In this document: piece after piece, positions 18,472 through 27,284 of the stretch | Layout: each line of letters begins with the position of its first letter | Numbering within the stretch: position 1 is the first letter of the stretch | From: Thermoanaerobaculia bacterium | Lineage (GTDB): Bacteria > Acidobacteriota > Thermoanaerobaculia > UBA5066 | Direction: 5' to 3' | Assembly (NCBI GenBank): GCA_022071945.1 | Contig: JAJVIN010000005.1 | Location: 124,001-188,000 of the forward strand | Length of the DNA stretch: 64,000 bases | Made by a program: the position numbers and the translations under genes | Notes under the pieces: model-generated | The model's input: the letters and a program-made list of their open reading frames with translations, nothing else | The model's database searches: none | Told to the model about the DNA's origin: nothing

Positions 18472-19203
18472 TTACTTGCGCGCTTCTTCCTCGGCCGCGA
18501 GACGTTTCTGCAAACCGAGCACGGCCTCGCCGATCAGCCGGGCCGCCTCCTCGGTGGAGACGCGATCCGTGTTGAGGATCAGGTGATAGTGGAGAGGGTC
18601 GTCGGGATCGCTCTTGAGGTACTTCATCACATAGCGGCGCCGGGCCTTGTCCTCGGATTCGACCATCTCGAGGGCCTTCTTCTTCGAGAGCTGGTGGAGC
18701 TCTTGCAAGTGAGCCACGCGGGCCTCGAGCGACCCGATCAACCTCACGTGGATGGCCTGGGGCAGGTGCGCGGTGATCAGGCCCGCTCCCCTCCCGACCA
18801 GGATGCAGCTGCCCATCTCGGCCAGCCTGAGCACCGTCTCGGTCATCTGCTGGACCAGCCGCCACGAGGACGGGTGCAGTCCCAGGAGCTCTTCCACCGT
18901 GTCGCTGATCCCAGAGAACCGGTCTTCGGGCATGAACTTCTCGAGCTGGGCCGGCAGATCGTGCTCCTCCAGGACCTTCTGCACGAGGTTCTTGTCGAAG
19001 ACGGTCCACTCAGCCGCCTTCTTGGGCCGGCGCTCGTTGAGGTAGTCGGCGACATTCTCGGCGATCGTCAGTCCGCCCGCCCCGGTGAGGCGCGAGATCG
19101 TCACGACGGGCCTCTGAGACTCCGGTTTCACCTTTCCCTTGTCGGGCGGGTTGAGAGCCGTCTGGATGAATGCCAGGCACTTTTCAGCGTCAGAACGTTC
19201 CAC
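18472..19203 (-). CDS. cytidylate kinase-like family protein
   Basis: A 243-residue protein of the cytidylate-kinase-like P-loop family. VVTISRLTGAGGLTIAENVADYL is the modified P-loop region (usual CMP kinase form GPxGSGK), and GSCILVGRGAGLI, followed by a helix with Arg-rich contacts (LIGSLEARVAHL), matches the NMP-binding and lid layout. The family's substrate is not established. It is longer than bacterial Cmk (about 225 residues) and lacks a canonical GxxxxGK, so nucleotide phosphorylation is only inferred. Divergent from the selenoprotein gene; start ATG. An 8-bp inverted repeat lies in the shared upstream region. Confidence 0.8.
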   Translation of the reverse strand: MERSDAEKCLAFIQTALNPPDKGKVKPESQRPVVTISRLTGAGGLTIAENVADYLNERRPKKAAEWTVFDKNLVQKVLEEHDLPAQLEKFMPEDRFSGISDTVEELLGLHPSSWRLVQQMTETVLRLAEMGSCILVGRGAGLITAHLPQAIHVRLIGSLEARVAHLQELHQLSKKKALEMVESEDKARRRYVMKYLKSDPDDPLHYHLILNTDRVSTEEAARLIGEAVLGLQKRLAAEEEARK

Positions 19204-19240
19204 GCCGGGCCTCCTCTTTCGATAAACGGTCAGGACATCC

Positions 19241-19265
19241 GGCAGGACTCGCGTGGCGTCCTGCC
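19241..19265. promoter_or_regulatory. inverted repeat between divergent genes
   Basis: GGCAGGAC-N9-GTCCTGCC is a perfect 8-bp inverted repeat between the cytidylate-kinase-like and selenoprotein genes. It could be an operator serving either direction; the role is unknown. Confidence 0.35.
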
Positions 19266-19350
19266 GAGGGACAGCATTCTGTGAAACCAGTCTACTCCTC
19301 TCCGAATGGCCGGAAGGAGCGTGGTAGGCTGAATTCCGGAAGGAGCCCGC

Positions 19351-19875
19351 ATGCGCAAGCTGGCCGGGGCCGTGCTACTCGTCGCGGCCCTTTTCGTCTT
19401 CCTGGGGCCGCCCAAGAAACACCTTCCGCCGGAACCCTCTGCCTCAACCTCGGAGGCGGGAGACCTGGTGGCGACCATCAGCAATGGGGAGCGGGTCGAC
19501 CTCGCCCGCAATCTCTACCCGGGGCGGTACACCGTCGTCGCGTTTCACGCGGAGTGGTGAGGGGGCTGCCGGCAGGCAATGCCTCGGGTCGAGGCATCCG
19601 TCAGGAAGTCCAGCCAGTACGCCCTCCGGATCGTCGACATCAAGAAGTGGGGGACTCCGGTCACGGAACAGTTCGGCATCCGGTCGATCCCGCACTACAT
19701 CCTGTTCGACCCCGCGGGCAAACAGATCGACCGGGGATTCGAGAGCGTCTACCAGAAGGTGGTCGACCCGAACGTGCATCCGGCCACGCCCACCAGCCCG
19801 GTCAACCCAACGGCCCGCAGGGCCCTCGCCATCGGGATGGCGTTCGCCGGGTTCTTCTTGTTGCGCGGGGACTGA
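19351..19875 (+). CDS. selenocysteine-containing thioredoxin-like protein (UGA at 19558-19560 read as Sec)
   Basis: Two frames in the same phase are separated only by TGA at codon 70. Reading it as Sec gives 174 residues with VVAFHAEW-U-GGC-RQAMPRVEA, exactly the thioredoxin active site with UGGC in place of CGPC-type CxxC (Sec70, Cys73). The fold continues with FGIRSIPHYILFDPAGK, which includes the cis-Pro (IPH). The N-terminus is a signal anchor (residues 1-20) and a hydrophobic C-terminal stretch follows, so it acts in or near the periplasmic membrane as a thiol/disulfide oxidoreductase. Start ATG behind GAAGGAG. A hairpin with GGGUC loop lies 18 nt after the UGA (19579-19597), as needed for Sec insertion. 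A nonsense mutation is the alternative but does not explain the hairpin. Confidence 0.85.
19579..19597 (+). promoter_or_regulatory. bacterial SECIS-like hairpin
   Basis: ATGCCTC and GAGGCAT form a perfect 7-bp stem with the 5-nt loop GGGTC (19586-19590). The loop begins 25 nt after the UGA, within the range known for bacterial SECIS elements. It has G at the first loop positions and a GGUC core like the E. coli fdhF element bound by SelB. Confidence 0.8.
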
Positions 19876-19961
19876 CGGCGCGGTCATCCCGTCCATTCTG
19901 ACGGCGCGGACCTGCGGCCTCGCAGGCGTAGACTCTCCCGGGATTCCCCGAGAGGCCGCCG

Positions 19962-22900
19962 ATGCCGTCAAGAAACACGGGCGAGGGAAGCCAAGAAGGG
20001 GCCGAGCCCAAAGACAGCTTGGTCTCCCCGCCGCTTCCCGATGCCCGAAGCACGGGTAGCGACCGCCCCGCGTCCGCGTCGGCCGTGGCAACGATTCCTG
20101 ATTCGCGGGGTCGGTTCGTGCCGGCGGATCCCTCTCCTCCCCGTAGGATCGCGGATCGCTACGAGCTCCGCGGCCTCATCGGGCAAGGCGCGATGGGGAG
20201 CGTCTACCGGGCCTTCGATACCGTGCTGAAGAGGCATGTGGCGGTCAAGCTCCTCGGGGGAAACGCCTCGAGTCAGCTCTCGCGCTTCCTTCAGGAAGCC
20301 AAGGCGCAGGCGCGCATCGACCACCCGAATGTCTGCAAGGTCTTCGACGCTGGTTTCGACGGATCGGCCTCCTTCATAGCCATGCAGCTGATCGAGGGCG
20401 GGAACCTCAAGGTGGCATGCGAGGGCAGGAGCCTCGAAGAGAAGGTCGCCGCCGTGGCGGCGGCGGCAGATGGTGTCCACGCCGCCCACAAGCGGGGGAT
20501 GGTCCATCGCGACCTGAAGCCGGCCAACATCCTCGTCGAGAAGGCCGACGATGGACGGCTCCACCCTTATGTCGTCGACTTCGGCCTCGCGCGAGACCTG
20601 GCGGGCCCAGCCCTGACGGCGACGGGAACCGCCCTGGGAACACCCGCCTACATGGCGCCGGAACAAGCCCGGGGCGAAAGCGGTTCCGTCGACCGGCGGG
20701 CCGACGTCTACAGCCTCGGCGCCACGCTCTACGAGCTGGTTTCGGGCACGCCCCCGTTTCCGGGCGAGAGCGCCGTCGATGTCATGCTCCGCGCGCTCCT
20801 GGATGAGCCAGAGCCGCTGCGGAAACGAAACCCGGCCGTACCGGCCGACCTCGAGGTCATTGCCGCGAAGGCTCTCGAGAAGTCCCCGGAACGGAGATAC
20901 GAGTCCGCCCGTGCCCTCGGAGAAGACCTTCGGCGATTCCTCGACGGCGAGCCCATCCTGGCGCGTCCGCCAGGACCCCTGGACCGGCTGGTCCGAAAGG
21001 CCCGCAAGCACAAGGCTGCTTCCATCATCGCGGCACTCTCCCTCCTGGCAGTCTTCACGGCGTTCGGGGCCCTCGTCATCGAGCGCCTCTCGGCGCGGGA
21101 CAGAATCCGGCTCGCGCAGGAGCTCGGGCAAGAAGTGTCGGGAATCGAGGCCCTCGTCCGCCACGTCTACATGCTGCCCGGGCACGACGTCACTCGGGAT
21201 GAGGCTCGGGTGAGAAACGAGATTCGACTCCTCGCGAATCGAGTCGAGACCCTGGGTCGGTCCGCCCGCGGCCCTGGAATGTATGCCCTCGGGCGAGGGC
21301 TCCTGGCGCTGGGTTCGAACGCGGAGGCTGCCGCCAGCCTCGACGAGGCGTGGAAGCTCGGCGTACGCGATCCCGGGACCGCGCATGCCCTCGGGGTCGC
21401 ATACGGAAATCTCTACGAGCGCGCGCTCGAGGAGGCCCGGCAGCTTTCGAATGCCGCCTTGCGAGAGTTGAGAATCGCCGATGCGGAGTCGCGGTACCGC
21501 GCTCGAGCCCTGGAGTTCCTGCAGAAGAGCACGGCGGCGGCTCCTGGTGCCCTGGCGGCTCCCGGCGTACCGGAATCGCCGGGCTCGGGATCCGCCGCAT
21601 GGGCTCCGGAGCTTCTCGAGGCTCTTCTCGCCTACTACGACCGCCGTCACGACGTAGCCCTCGAGAAGGCCGAGGCGGCGGGCCAGAGGCTCCCCTGGCT
21701 CTGGGAGGCGCCGCACCTCGTGGCACGGGTCCACATCGATCGCGCCGAGATCGCCCGCCTTTCGGGCCGCCATCAGGAATCCGTTGCCGCGCTCGGCGCG
21801 GCCCGGCTCGCCCTCGAACGGGCAGAGTCCATCGCGCGCAGCGCCCGCCCCGTTCACGAGGCTCTCTGCCAGGTGCGGGTTCGCCTCCTCAACGTCACGC
21901 TCGATGCCGCCGGAGATGTTCCGGATGCCTACGAGAGAGCGAGCGCCGGCTGCACGTCCGCGCTGGCCATCGTGCCCGGGAGTGCGACGCTGCAGCTCGA
22001 GAAGGCGGATGCGAACCGGTTCCTGGCCGAGTACCAGATCGCCCGAGGCCTCGACCCATCCGTAACCCTGGACCGGATGGCCAGCTACGCGGAAGCGGCC
22101 TCCCTCGTCCTTCCGTCCTCCGGACGGCCGGCGAGCTCTCTCGGGACAGCCTTCTACTACCGGGGCGAGTTCCAGAAGCGGCAGGGAACGGATCCGCGGC
22201 CGGCTTACAAGAAGGCGCTCGCGGCCCTGGGACGCGCCCTCGAGCTCGAACCCGATTCGAGGGATCTCCTGAACACGATGGGTCAGATCGAGAGCCGGAT
22301 GGCGCTGTGGGAAAGGGACCACGGGATCGACCCGCTCCCACGCTACCGTCGAGCCATCGAGACGTACCGGCTGGCTGCCCAGAGCAGCCCTGGCTGGAGT
22401 ACGCCGCACAGCAATCTCGGCGTCGCCCTGATCGGGGCGGCCGGGTTCCTGCTCGATCGCGGCGAGAACGCCACCCCCTTTCTGACCGAGGCGATCGCCA
22501 GTCTCGAGCGAAGCATCGCGATCAACCCCAAGGATCGCAAGCCGCACAACAACCTTGGCTGGGCCCGGCGCGTGGCGGCGGACGACGCCTCGGTCAACGG
22601 ACGGGATCCCCAACCCCACCTGCTTCGGGCCGAGGAGAGCCTGAGGGCCGCGATCGTTCTGGACCCCGCCTACGCCCTCGCCTGGGTCAACCTCGGTGAG
22701 GTCTTCCGGACCCGGGCCGAACTCCAGCTGGCAGCGGGCCGCTCGCCTCTCGCCGCTGCCCAGGAAGCGATCGGGGCTTTTCAGAAGGCCGCCGAGGTCA
22801 ATCCGTCGTACGCCGATCCGCCCTTCGGACTCGGCGAGATCCATCGCGTGCTGGCACAGGACGCCGCCTCGAGGGGCGAACCTCCGCATCACGAGGCGAA

Positions 22901-23282
22901 GGCCGCCCTTTCTCACCTCGGCCGCGCCATCGAGATCCAGCCGGACATGTCAAACGCCCACATGGAGAGGGGACGCGTGTATCTCGTTCTGGCTCGATCC
23001 GCTGGACGGCCGGCCGACGAAATCCAGGCGCTGGCACGTGCCCGGGAGGCGTTCGACCGGGCGCTCGAGCTCTTTCCTGGCTCTCGCGAGTCTCTTCGCG
23101 GCCGGGCGGAGTGCGACTACCTGGAGGCCAGGCGCCTCGGTCGCCAGGGACGCGAGATATCGGGACCCGTCTCGAGCGCGAAGGCCTTCATCCAGAGAGC
23201 CAAGGCCGTGAATCCCCGCGACGCCGACGTCCTCGCCCTGGAGAGGAAGGTCGAAGAGCTCACCCGCGAAGGCCGCCCGTAG
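19962..23282 (+). CDS. transmembrane Ser/Thr protein kinase with TPR C-terminus
   Basis: A 1106-residue Hanks-type kinase of the PknB class. The kinase domain covers about residues 67-330: glycine loop GQGAMGSVY (74-82), Lys96 in VAVK, catalytic Asp184 in HRDLKPAN, metal-binding Asp206 in DFG, and MAPEQ. One membrane helix lies at about 352-373. The outer part, over 700 residues, is made of helical TPR-like units (for example PHNNLGWARRVA and AWVNLGEVFRTRAELQ), probably a protein-interaction sensor. The first 60 residues are Pro/Ser-rich and disordered. All catalytic residues are present. Start ATG with GAGAGG upstream. It follows the selenoprotein gene by 86 bp in the same direction. Confidence 0.92.
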   Translation: MPSRNTGEGSQEGAEPKDSLVSPPLPDARSTGSDRPASASAVATIPDSRGRFVPADPSPPRRIADRYELRGLIGQGAMGSVYRAFDTVLKRHVAVKLLGGNASSQLSRFLQEAKAQARIDHPNVCKVFDAGFDGSASFIAMQLIEGGNLKVACEGRSLEEKVAAVAAAADGVHAAHKRGMVHRDLKPANILVEKADDGRLHPYVVDFGLARDLAGPALTATGTALGTPAYMAPEQARGESGSVDRRADVYSLGATLYELVSGTPPFPGESAVDVMLRALLDEPEPLRKRNPAVPADLEVIAAKALEKSPERRYESARALGEDLRRFLDGEPILARPPGPLDRLVRKARKHKAASIIAALSLLAVFTAFGALVIERLSARDRIRLAQELGQEVSGIEALVRHVYMLPGHDVTRDEARVRNEIRLLANRVETLGRSARGPGMYALGRGLLALGSNAEAAASLDEAWKLGVRDPGTAHALGVAYGNLYERALEEARQLSNAALRELRIADAESRYRARALEFLQKSTAAAPGALAAPGVPESPGSGSAAWAPELLEALLAYYDRRHDVALEKAEAAGQRLPWLWEAPHLVARVHIDRAEIARLSGRHQESVAALGAARLALERAESIARSARPVHEALCQVRVRLLNVTLDAAGDVPDAYERASAGCTSALAIVPGSATLQLEKADANRFLAEYQIARGLDPSVTLDRMASYAEAASLVLPSSGRPASSLGTAFYYRGEFQKRQGTDPRPAYKKALAALGRALELEPDSRDLLNTMGQIESRMALWERDHGIDPLPRYRRAIETYRLAAQSSPGWSTPHSNLGVALIGAAGFLLDRGENATPFLTEAIASLERSIAINPKDRKPHNNLGWARRVAADDASVNGRDPQPHLLRAEESLRAAIVLDPAYALAWVNLGEVFRTRAELQLAAGRSPLAAAQEAIGAFQKAAEVNPSYADPPFGLGEIHRVLAQDAASRGEPPHHEAKAALSHLGRAIEIQPDMSNAHMERGRVYLVLARSAGRPADEIQALARAREAFDRALELFPGSRESLRGRAECDYLEARRLGRQGREISGPVSSAKAFIQRAKAVNPRDADVLALERKVEELTREGRP

Positions 23283-23294
23283 CGACGACGCGGA

Positions 23295-23311
23295 CCTGCC
23301 TCACGGGCAGG
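23295..23311. terminator. short GC hairpin between convergent genes
   Basis: CCTGCC-TCACG-GGCAGG lies 12 bp after the kinase stop and 37 bp before the convergent transglutaminase-like stop. No T-run is present, so it is a weak terminator candidate. Confidence 0.3.
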
Positions 23312-23347
23312 ATCTCGCGCCGTTCGCGGCGGAGCGATCGCCGCCCC

Positions 23348-24787
23348 CTACCCCTTGCTCTGCACCAGGAGCTCCCCCGCCAGCCAGTACGTCCCGAACT
23401 TTTGAGGTCCAACGAAGAGCTTCACGCGGTAGGCACCCGCGCCGGGCAGGTCACAGCTCATCGAGAGCTCCGATCCGTCCAGAACGCGGCACTCGTGCTT
23501 CTCTCCCCCCTCCGCGGGTTCCAGCTTGGCCATCAAGAACCTGCCCTTCGGGTTCTCCATGGACGCCTGGAAGACCTTCTCGGCGGTGACCTGGGAGCGG
23601 TCCGGCCGCAGCAGCTTCAGCCCGTTGGCGAAAAAGGAAGCCCGCAGCATCGGCTGCCGGAAGAACTCGCCCCGCGACAGGGCCGGGACGCGGAGCTGCC
23701 AGGCGGGGTCCTCCGGGAAATGCGAAACACCGAGCACTTCGGGCGGCGGGAACAGGTAGAAGGTCTTGTAGCGCTTCTCGAAGGTGCTTCCGTTCACGCT
23801 CCCGGCGTTCCACGTCGCGTCCATCAGGACCCACCGGCCGTCGACACGGGCCGCATTCCAGGCGTGCCCCTCCCCGGTGAGATCACCGCCCTCGTTGCGG
23901 GCATCCCCGGGAACGACCACGATGTCCTCGCCCGCGGCCGAACCCAGCGCGGCAAGCAGATTCGCATACCCGGCGCAGACCGCCGTCCGGCGGGCGAAGA
24001 CGGTCGCGGCGTCCTGCTTGGGGATCTGACCGGCCACGTAGGCCGGGGCGTCGTAGGCGACACGGTCGGCAACGTAGTCGTGCAGGGCCTTCAGCCTCCT
24101 CCACCGATTCGACTCACCGGCGACGATGTAGCGCGCCACCGAGTCGACGCTCGCTTCGGCCTCGGCAGGGATGGAGGCAACCAGTGGATGCAACTCCGGC
24201 GGCAGGGGCCATGGCGGCGGACCGTCTCCCTGCCAAACCGCAGGCGCCTCGGGTGAGGGCGAGGAGACCGGCGGCTGGGTGGCCGCGACCGGTGCCGGCT
24301 CGCGCGGCCCCTCGGGAGTGGGGGTCTCTTGCTGGAGATCTTTCTTGTACGGGTTCTTGCGGACGGCGTTGTAGAGCCACTCGACCCCGCCCGCCGTCTT
24401 GAACAGGTAGCCCCTCGCCGCCTCCACGACCGGCCCCTGCCGGCCCTCCAGGAACCAGTCGCCCCGGGCCGAGAGCGCCGCGAAGGCCTTTGCGGGATAG
24501 AAGCCGAGAACGACGCCGAGGAAGACCAGGCTGATCGCGAGAGTCCGGAGGACGATCCGGTCCCACGTCGTCAGGACTCGCTTGCCGGTCTTGCCACTCT
24601 TGGCGTATCTCGCGCTCGCCCACGCCTCCCACAGGAGTGGCAGGACCGGGAACAGGAGCGCGCCGGCGGTCACGGCCAGCCAGACCGGACCGCCGAGGTA
24701 CACGGCCAGGGAGGAGCCGACCCAGACGCCCAGGAGCGGCAGAAGGGTCACGATCAGGATCCAGAGGAGCGCGAGCAAGAAGCCCAT
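23348..24787 (-). CDS. membrane protein with transglutaminase-like domain
   Basis: A 479-residue protein with N-terminal membrane helices (about 3-20, 28-53 and 83-103), a Pro-rich linker, and a transglutaminase-like domain. The Cys-His-Asp triad is visible: Cys in RRTAVCAGYANLL, His in GEGHAWNAARVDG, Asp in LMDATWNAG. This set resembles the kyphoscoliosis-peptidase-type subfamily, so the protein may cleave or cross-link substrates outside the membrane; the substrate is unknown. The C-terminal 130 residues form a beta-rich region carrying two Cys (KHECRVL, SMSCDLP) that could pair. The gene ends 14 bp after the lactate dehydrogenase stop upstream, so the two may be cotranscribed. Confidence 0.85.
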   Translation of the reverse strand: MGFLLALLWILIVTLLPLLGVWVGSSLAVYLGGPVWLAVTAGALLFPVLPLLWEAWASARYAKSGKTGKRVLTTWDRIVLRTLAISLVFLGVVLGFYPAKAFAALSARGDWFLEGRQGPVVEAARGYLFKTAGGVEWLYNAVRKNPYKKDLQQETPTPEGPREPAPVAATQPPVSSPSPEAPAVWQGDGPPPWPLPPELHPLVASIPAEAEASVDSVARYIVAGESNRWRRLKALHDYVADRVAYDAPAYVAGQIPKQDAATVFARRTAVCAGYANLLAALGSAAGEDIVVVPGDARNEGGDLTGEGHAWNAARVDGRWVLMDATWNAGSVNGSTFEKRYKTFYLFPPPEVLGVSHFPEDPAWQLRVPALSRGEFFRQPMLRASFFANGLKLLRPDRSQVTAEKVFQASMENPKGRFLMAKLEPAEGGEKHECRVLDGSELSMSCDLPGAGAYRVKLFVGPQKFGTYWLAGELLVQSKG

Positions 24788-24801
24788 TGGCCTCTCCTTC
24801 T

Positions 24802-25743
24802 CTACGATTCGAGGCTCTCGATCGCCCGGCGGATCGCCAGGGCGCTCGAGCGGAGTCTTTCCGTTTCCAACGGAGACAGGGGAATGGGAAGCGTGTCGAC
24901 GATACCGCTGGCATTGACGATTCTCGGGAGCGAGATCGTCACGTCCCGCACCCCCAGGACGTCCGCGGCCGGCGTGGAGACCGTCCGGATCGTCTGGTCG
25001 TCACGCAGGAGAGTCTTCACGAGACTTGCGAGCGCACTCCCGATCCCGAAATACGTGGATCCCTTTCCCTCGATGATCGAGTAGGCGGCCCGCCTCACGC
25101 CCGAGTCGATGGCGCTCCGCTTCTCCGCATCCAGCTCGATGCCTCGAGACCGGCAGAAGAGGTCCAGCGGCACGCCGCCGACAGTCGCCAGCGACCAGGC
25201 CAGTACCTCGGTGTCGCCGTGCTCCCCCAGGACGTAGGCATGGATGTGCCGCGCATCGACGCCCAGCTCGAGGCTGAGCAAGGCGCGGAAGCGCGCGGTG
25301 TCGAGAGTCGTTCCCGAGCCGATCACGCGGCTTGCGCTCCCCCCGCACTCCACGACGACCCGCGCGGTCAGGTGAGTCAAGACGTCGACGGGATTCGTCG
25401 CAACCACCAGGAGAGCTTCGGGAGCGTGCGTCAAGATGTTCCTGACGATTCCTTGGCAGATCGCCGCGTTTCGCTGCAGCAGCTCGATCCGGGTCTCGCC
25501 GGGCTTCTGTGCGACGCCGGCTGTCAGGACGACGACCTTCGCCCCTTTCAGCGCGGGATAGTCCCCGGCCGAGACTCGCATCGGGTTCGCGAACGGCACG
25601 GCATGGAGGAGATCGTCCGCTTCCGCGCGAAGACGAGAAGCGTTCTTGTCCACGAGGACGATCTCCCGTCCGATTCCCCGCATCACGAGGGCATAGGCCG
25701 TTGTCGCTCCGACCATCCCCGCGCCGACGACGCCAATCTTCAT
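24802..25743 (-). CDS. ldh: L-lactate dehydrogenase
   Basis: A 313-residue NAD-dependent dehydrogenase of the LDH/MDH superfamily, interconverting pyruvate and lactate. GVVGAGMVG is the Rossmann glycine motif and VDKNASR the NAD-selective Asp. The specificity loop AGVAQKPGETR has Gln79, the residue that marks lactate dehydrogenase; malate dehydrogenases have Arg there. Catalytic residues are Arg85, Asp148, Arg151 and His175 (GEHGDTE). Length is normal. Start ATG at 25743, with a purine-rich but weak ribosome binding site. It lies upstream of the transglutaminase-like gene and diverges from a membrane protein gene. Confidence 0.95.
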   Translation of the reverse strand: MKIGVVGAGMVGATTAYALVMRGIGREIVLVDKNASRLRAEADDLLHAVPFANPMRVSAGDYPALKGAKVVVLTAGVAQKPGETRIELLQRNAAICQGIVRNILTHAPEALLVVATNPVDVLTHLTARVVVECGGSASRVIGSGTTLDTARFRALLSLELGVDARHIHAYVLGEHGDTEVLAWSLATVGGVPLDLFCRSRGIELDAEKRSAIDSGVRRAAYSIIEGKGSTYFGIGSALASLVKTLLRDDQTIRTVSTPAADVLGVRDVTISLPRIVNASGIVDTLPIPLSPLETERLRSSALAIRRAIESLES

Positions 25744-25809
25744 CTCGACCTCTGAGAGACCTACGCGCCGAGACGATCCAGGGATCGCCCGGCGGACTAT
25801 TCTCTATAC

Positions 25810-26898
25810 GTGCCACAAGCATACGGCGACGATCGACTCCTTCCCGCATCGGCAGGACAGGTCCTCCTGTTTTCCCCCGAGGCCAAGGATTGGAGGCCCC
25901 GCAAGCCCGCCACGGAACTCAGTTCCGAGCACCCAGGGACCGCCGTCATCTGGGAGGACGATATCTGGGAGGTCCTGGAGGTGGACGAGATGCCGGGCTT
26001 CGGGGTGCAGTACAGGCTGGCCCCGTGGGACGAGCAGCACGCGATCAGGCTCCCGCTGCGGTACTGCCAGGAGTCGGAAGCCCGAAGACAGTCCGCGAAA
26101 CGGGAAGACAACCGGGCCCTCCTGATCCGGCTCGTGCTCTGGGCGACGGCGCCGGCGTCAGGTCTTCTTCCCGGCCACGTGCAGGAGCGCTTCTCCAGGC
26201 TCTACGGCTCGCCCTTCGTGGCCCTGGCGTGGATCTCGATGATCTTGCCCATGATCTGGGGGACGATCAGCGTCCTGGCCCTGATGCTCGCGATCGTCAA
26301 CCCGGCGGCCGTATCCGGGCTGGCACCGGGCGGTGCCGCGCCCCTCGCCTTCGGGGGCTACTTATTCATCGAAACACTGGTCCGGTTCGGAGTGGCCATG
26401 ACGGATGGCCGCCCAACCGGCTCGATCCTCGGAGTCCTTCCCTACTGGATCTTCATCAAGATCCGGGGCGGCGAGATCGAGGATCCCTCGCGCACGTTCG
26501 TTCCCGACATCTCCCACATCTCGCTCTCCGACGAGGACACCTACTCGATGCTCGAGCCCGTGCTCTCGCTCCTCTCCGTCAAGGAGCAGGAGTTCCTGGA
26601 GAAGGAGTTCGGGTTTCTACCGGTCAAGTGGGGCCGCAGGACGTCGACGGCTCTCCTCGCCCTGATGCTGGCGCAGCTCGTCAGCTCGGTTCAGGACCTC
26701 AGGCAGCCGCACGGCGGGTTCTCGGCCTTCCTCGCGTTCTTCCTGGCCCTCGTCATCGGCTCGGAACAGCTCTGGCGGCTCTGGTCGCTGTGGCAAGGGC
26801 AGGTTTGCGGCAGCCTTCTCGCGCCCCTCGTCAGGATCGCCGCGAGAAGGCTCCTCGCTTCCGAACACAGAGACAGCGGTCGAGGCGCCGGGGGGTGA
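25810..26898 (+). CDS. multi-pass membrane protein of unknown function
   Basis: A 362-residue protein I do not recognise. An N-terminal soluble part of about 130 residues contains a beta-like segment (TAVIWEDDIWEVLEVDEMPG). It is followed by at least four hydrophobic helices (about 139-165, 177-197, 287-303 and 312-330). Between the second and third helices is a soluble loop with DISHISLSDEDTYSMLEPVLSLLSVKEQEFLEKEFGF. The start codon is GTG with no clear ribosome binding site; only 66 bp separate it from the divergent ldh start. The gene is convergent with rsgA across a repeat-rich gap. Confidence 0.65.
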   Translation: MPQAYGDDRLLPASAGQVLLFSPEAKDWRPRKPATELSSEHPGTAVIWEDDIWEVLEVDEMPGFGVQYRLAPWDEQHAIRLPLRYCQESEARRQSAKREDNRALLIRLVLWATAPASGLLPGHVQERFSRLYGSPFVALAWISMILPMIWGTISVLALMLAIVNPAAVSGLAPGGAAPLAFGGYLFIETLVRFGVAMTDGRPTGSILGVLPYWIFIKIRGGEIEDPSRTFVPDISHISLSDEDTYSMLEPVLSLLSVKEQEFLEKEFGFLPVKWGRRTSTALLALMLAQLVSSVQDLRQPHGGFSAFLAFFLALVIGSEQLWRLWSLWQGQVCGSLLAPLVRIAARRLLASEHRDSGRGAGG

Positions 26899-27284
26899 AA
26901 CCCCCGGGCGGCCCCTCCCTGGGAGGGCTCGGGGAGAAGGGAGAGTGGCCGATCGGGATGCAGGGGCTTCAGGGCCGGGGGGCCCTCGCCCCCAGGGAGA
27001 GGGCAACGCGAAGCGTGGGTGAGGGCCTCCCGTCTCACCGTCGAGAGCCCGCTCGGCGTTTGCAGGATCGCCGCGAGGCCCTCAACCGCCGCTCACGCGG
27101 CACCTTCTCCCTGAGGGAGAAGGGAGGAGTGGGGCGCGAAAGCTCTGCCCTCGCCCCGCGTGAGCGGGGAGAGGGTGGGCCGGAGGCCCGGGTGAGGGGC
27201 TCTCTCTTGGGGCTCACACGCCAGCCCGCCACCCGCCGCACGGGGTGCGCCGTGCGGGGGATGGCAGGGTGCCGGGCGGTTCGA
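26899..27284. repeat. intergenic cluster of GGGAGAGGG / GGTGAGGG palindromes
   Basis: About 385 bp between convergent genes with no credible coding frame. It contains at least three short inverted repeats built from CCCTCxCC and GGTGAGGG arms: around 26986-27030, a perfect CCTTCTCCC-TGA-GGGAGAAGG stem at 27102-27122, and CCTCGCCCC...GGGGAGAGG with GGTGAGGGG at about 27151-27200. Such REP-like units are common between convergent genes in high-GC genomes. They may act as terminators or transcript-stability elements. Confidence 0.6.

Noticed and set aside
19351..19560. Treating the front of the selenoprotein as a separate 69-residue gene or pseudogene
   Set aside because: The downstream frame is in phase, completes the thioredoxin fold and has a SECIS-like hairpin at the expected place.
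19968..22916. Long minus-strand open frame opposite the Ser/Thr kinase
   Set aside because: Composition is that of an antisense shadow, and the plus-strand kinase is unambiguous.
26899..27284. CRISPR-like appearance of repeated palindromes
   Set aside because: Units differ in length and sequence, spacing is irregular and no cas gene is near.
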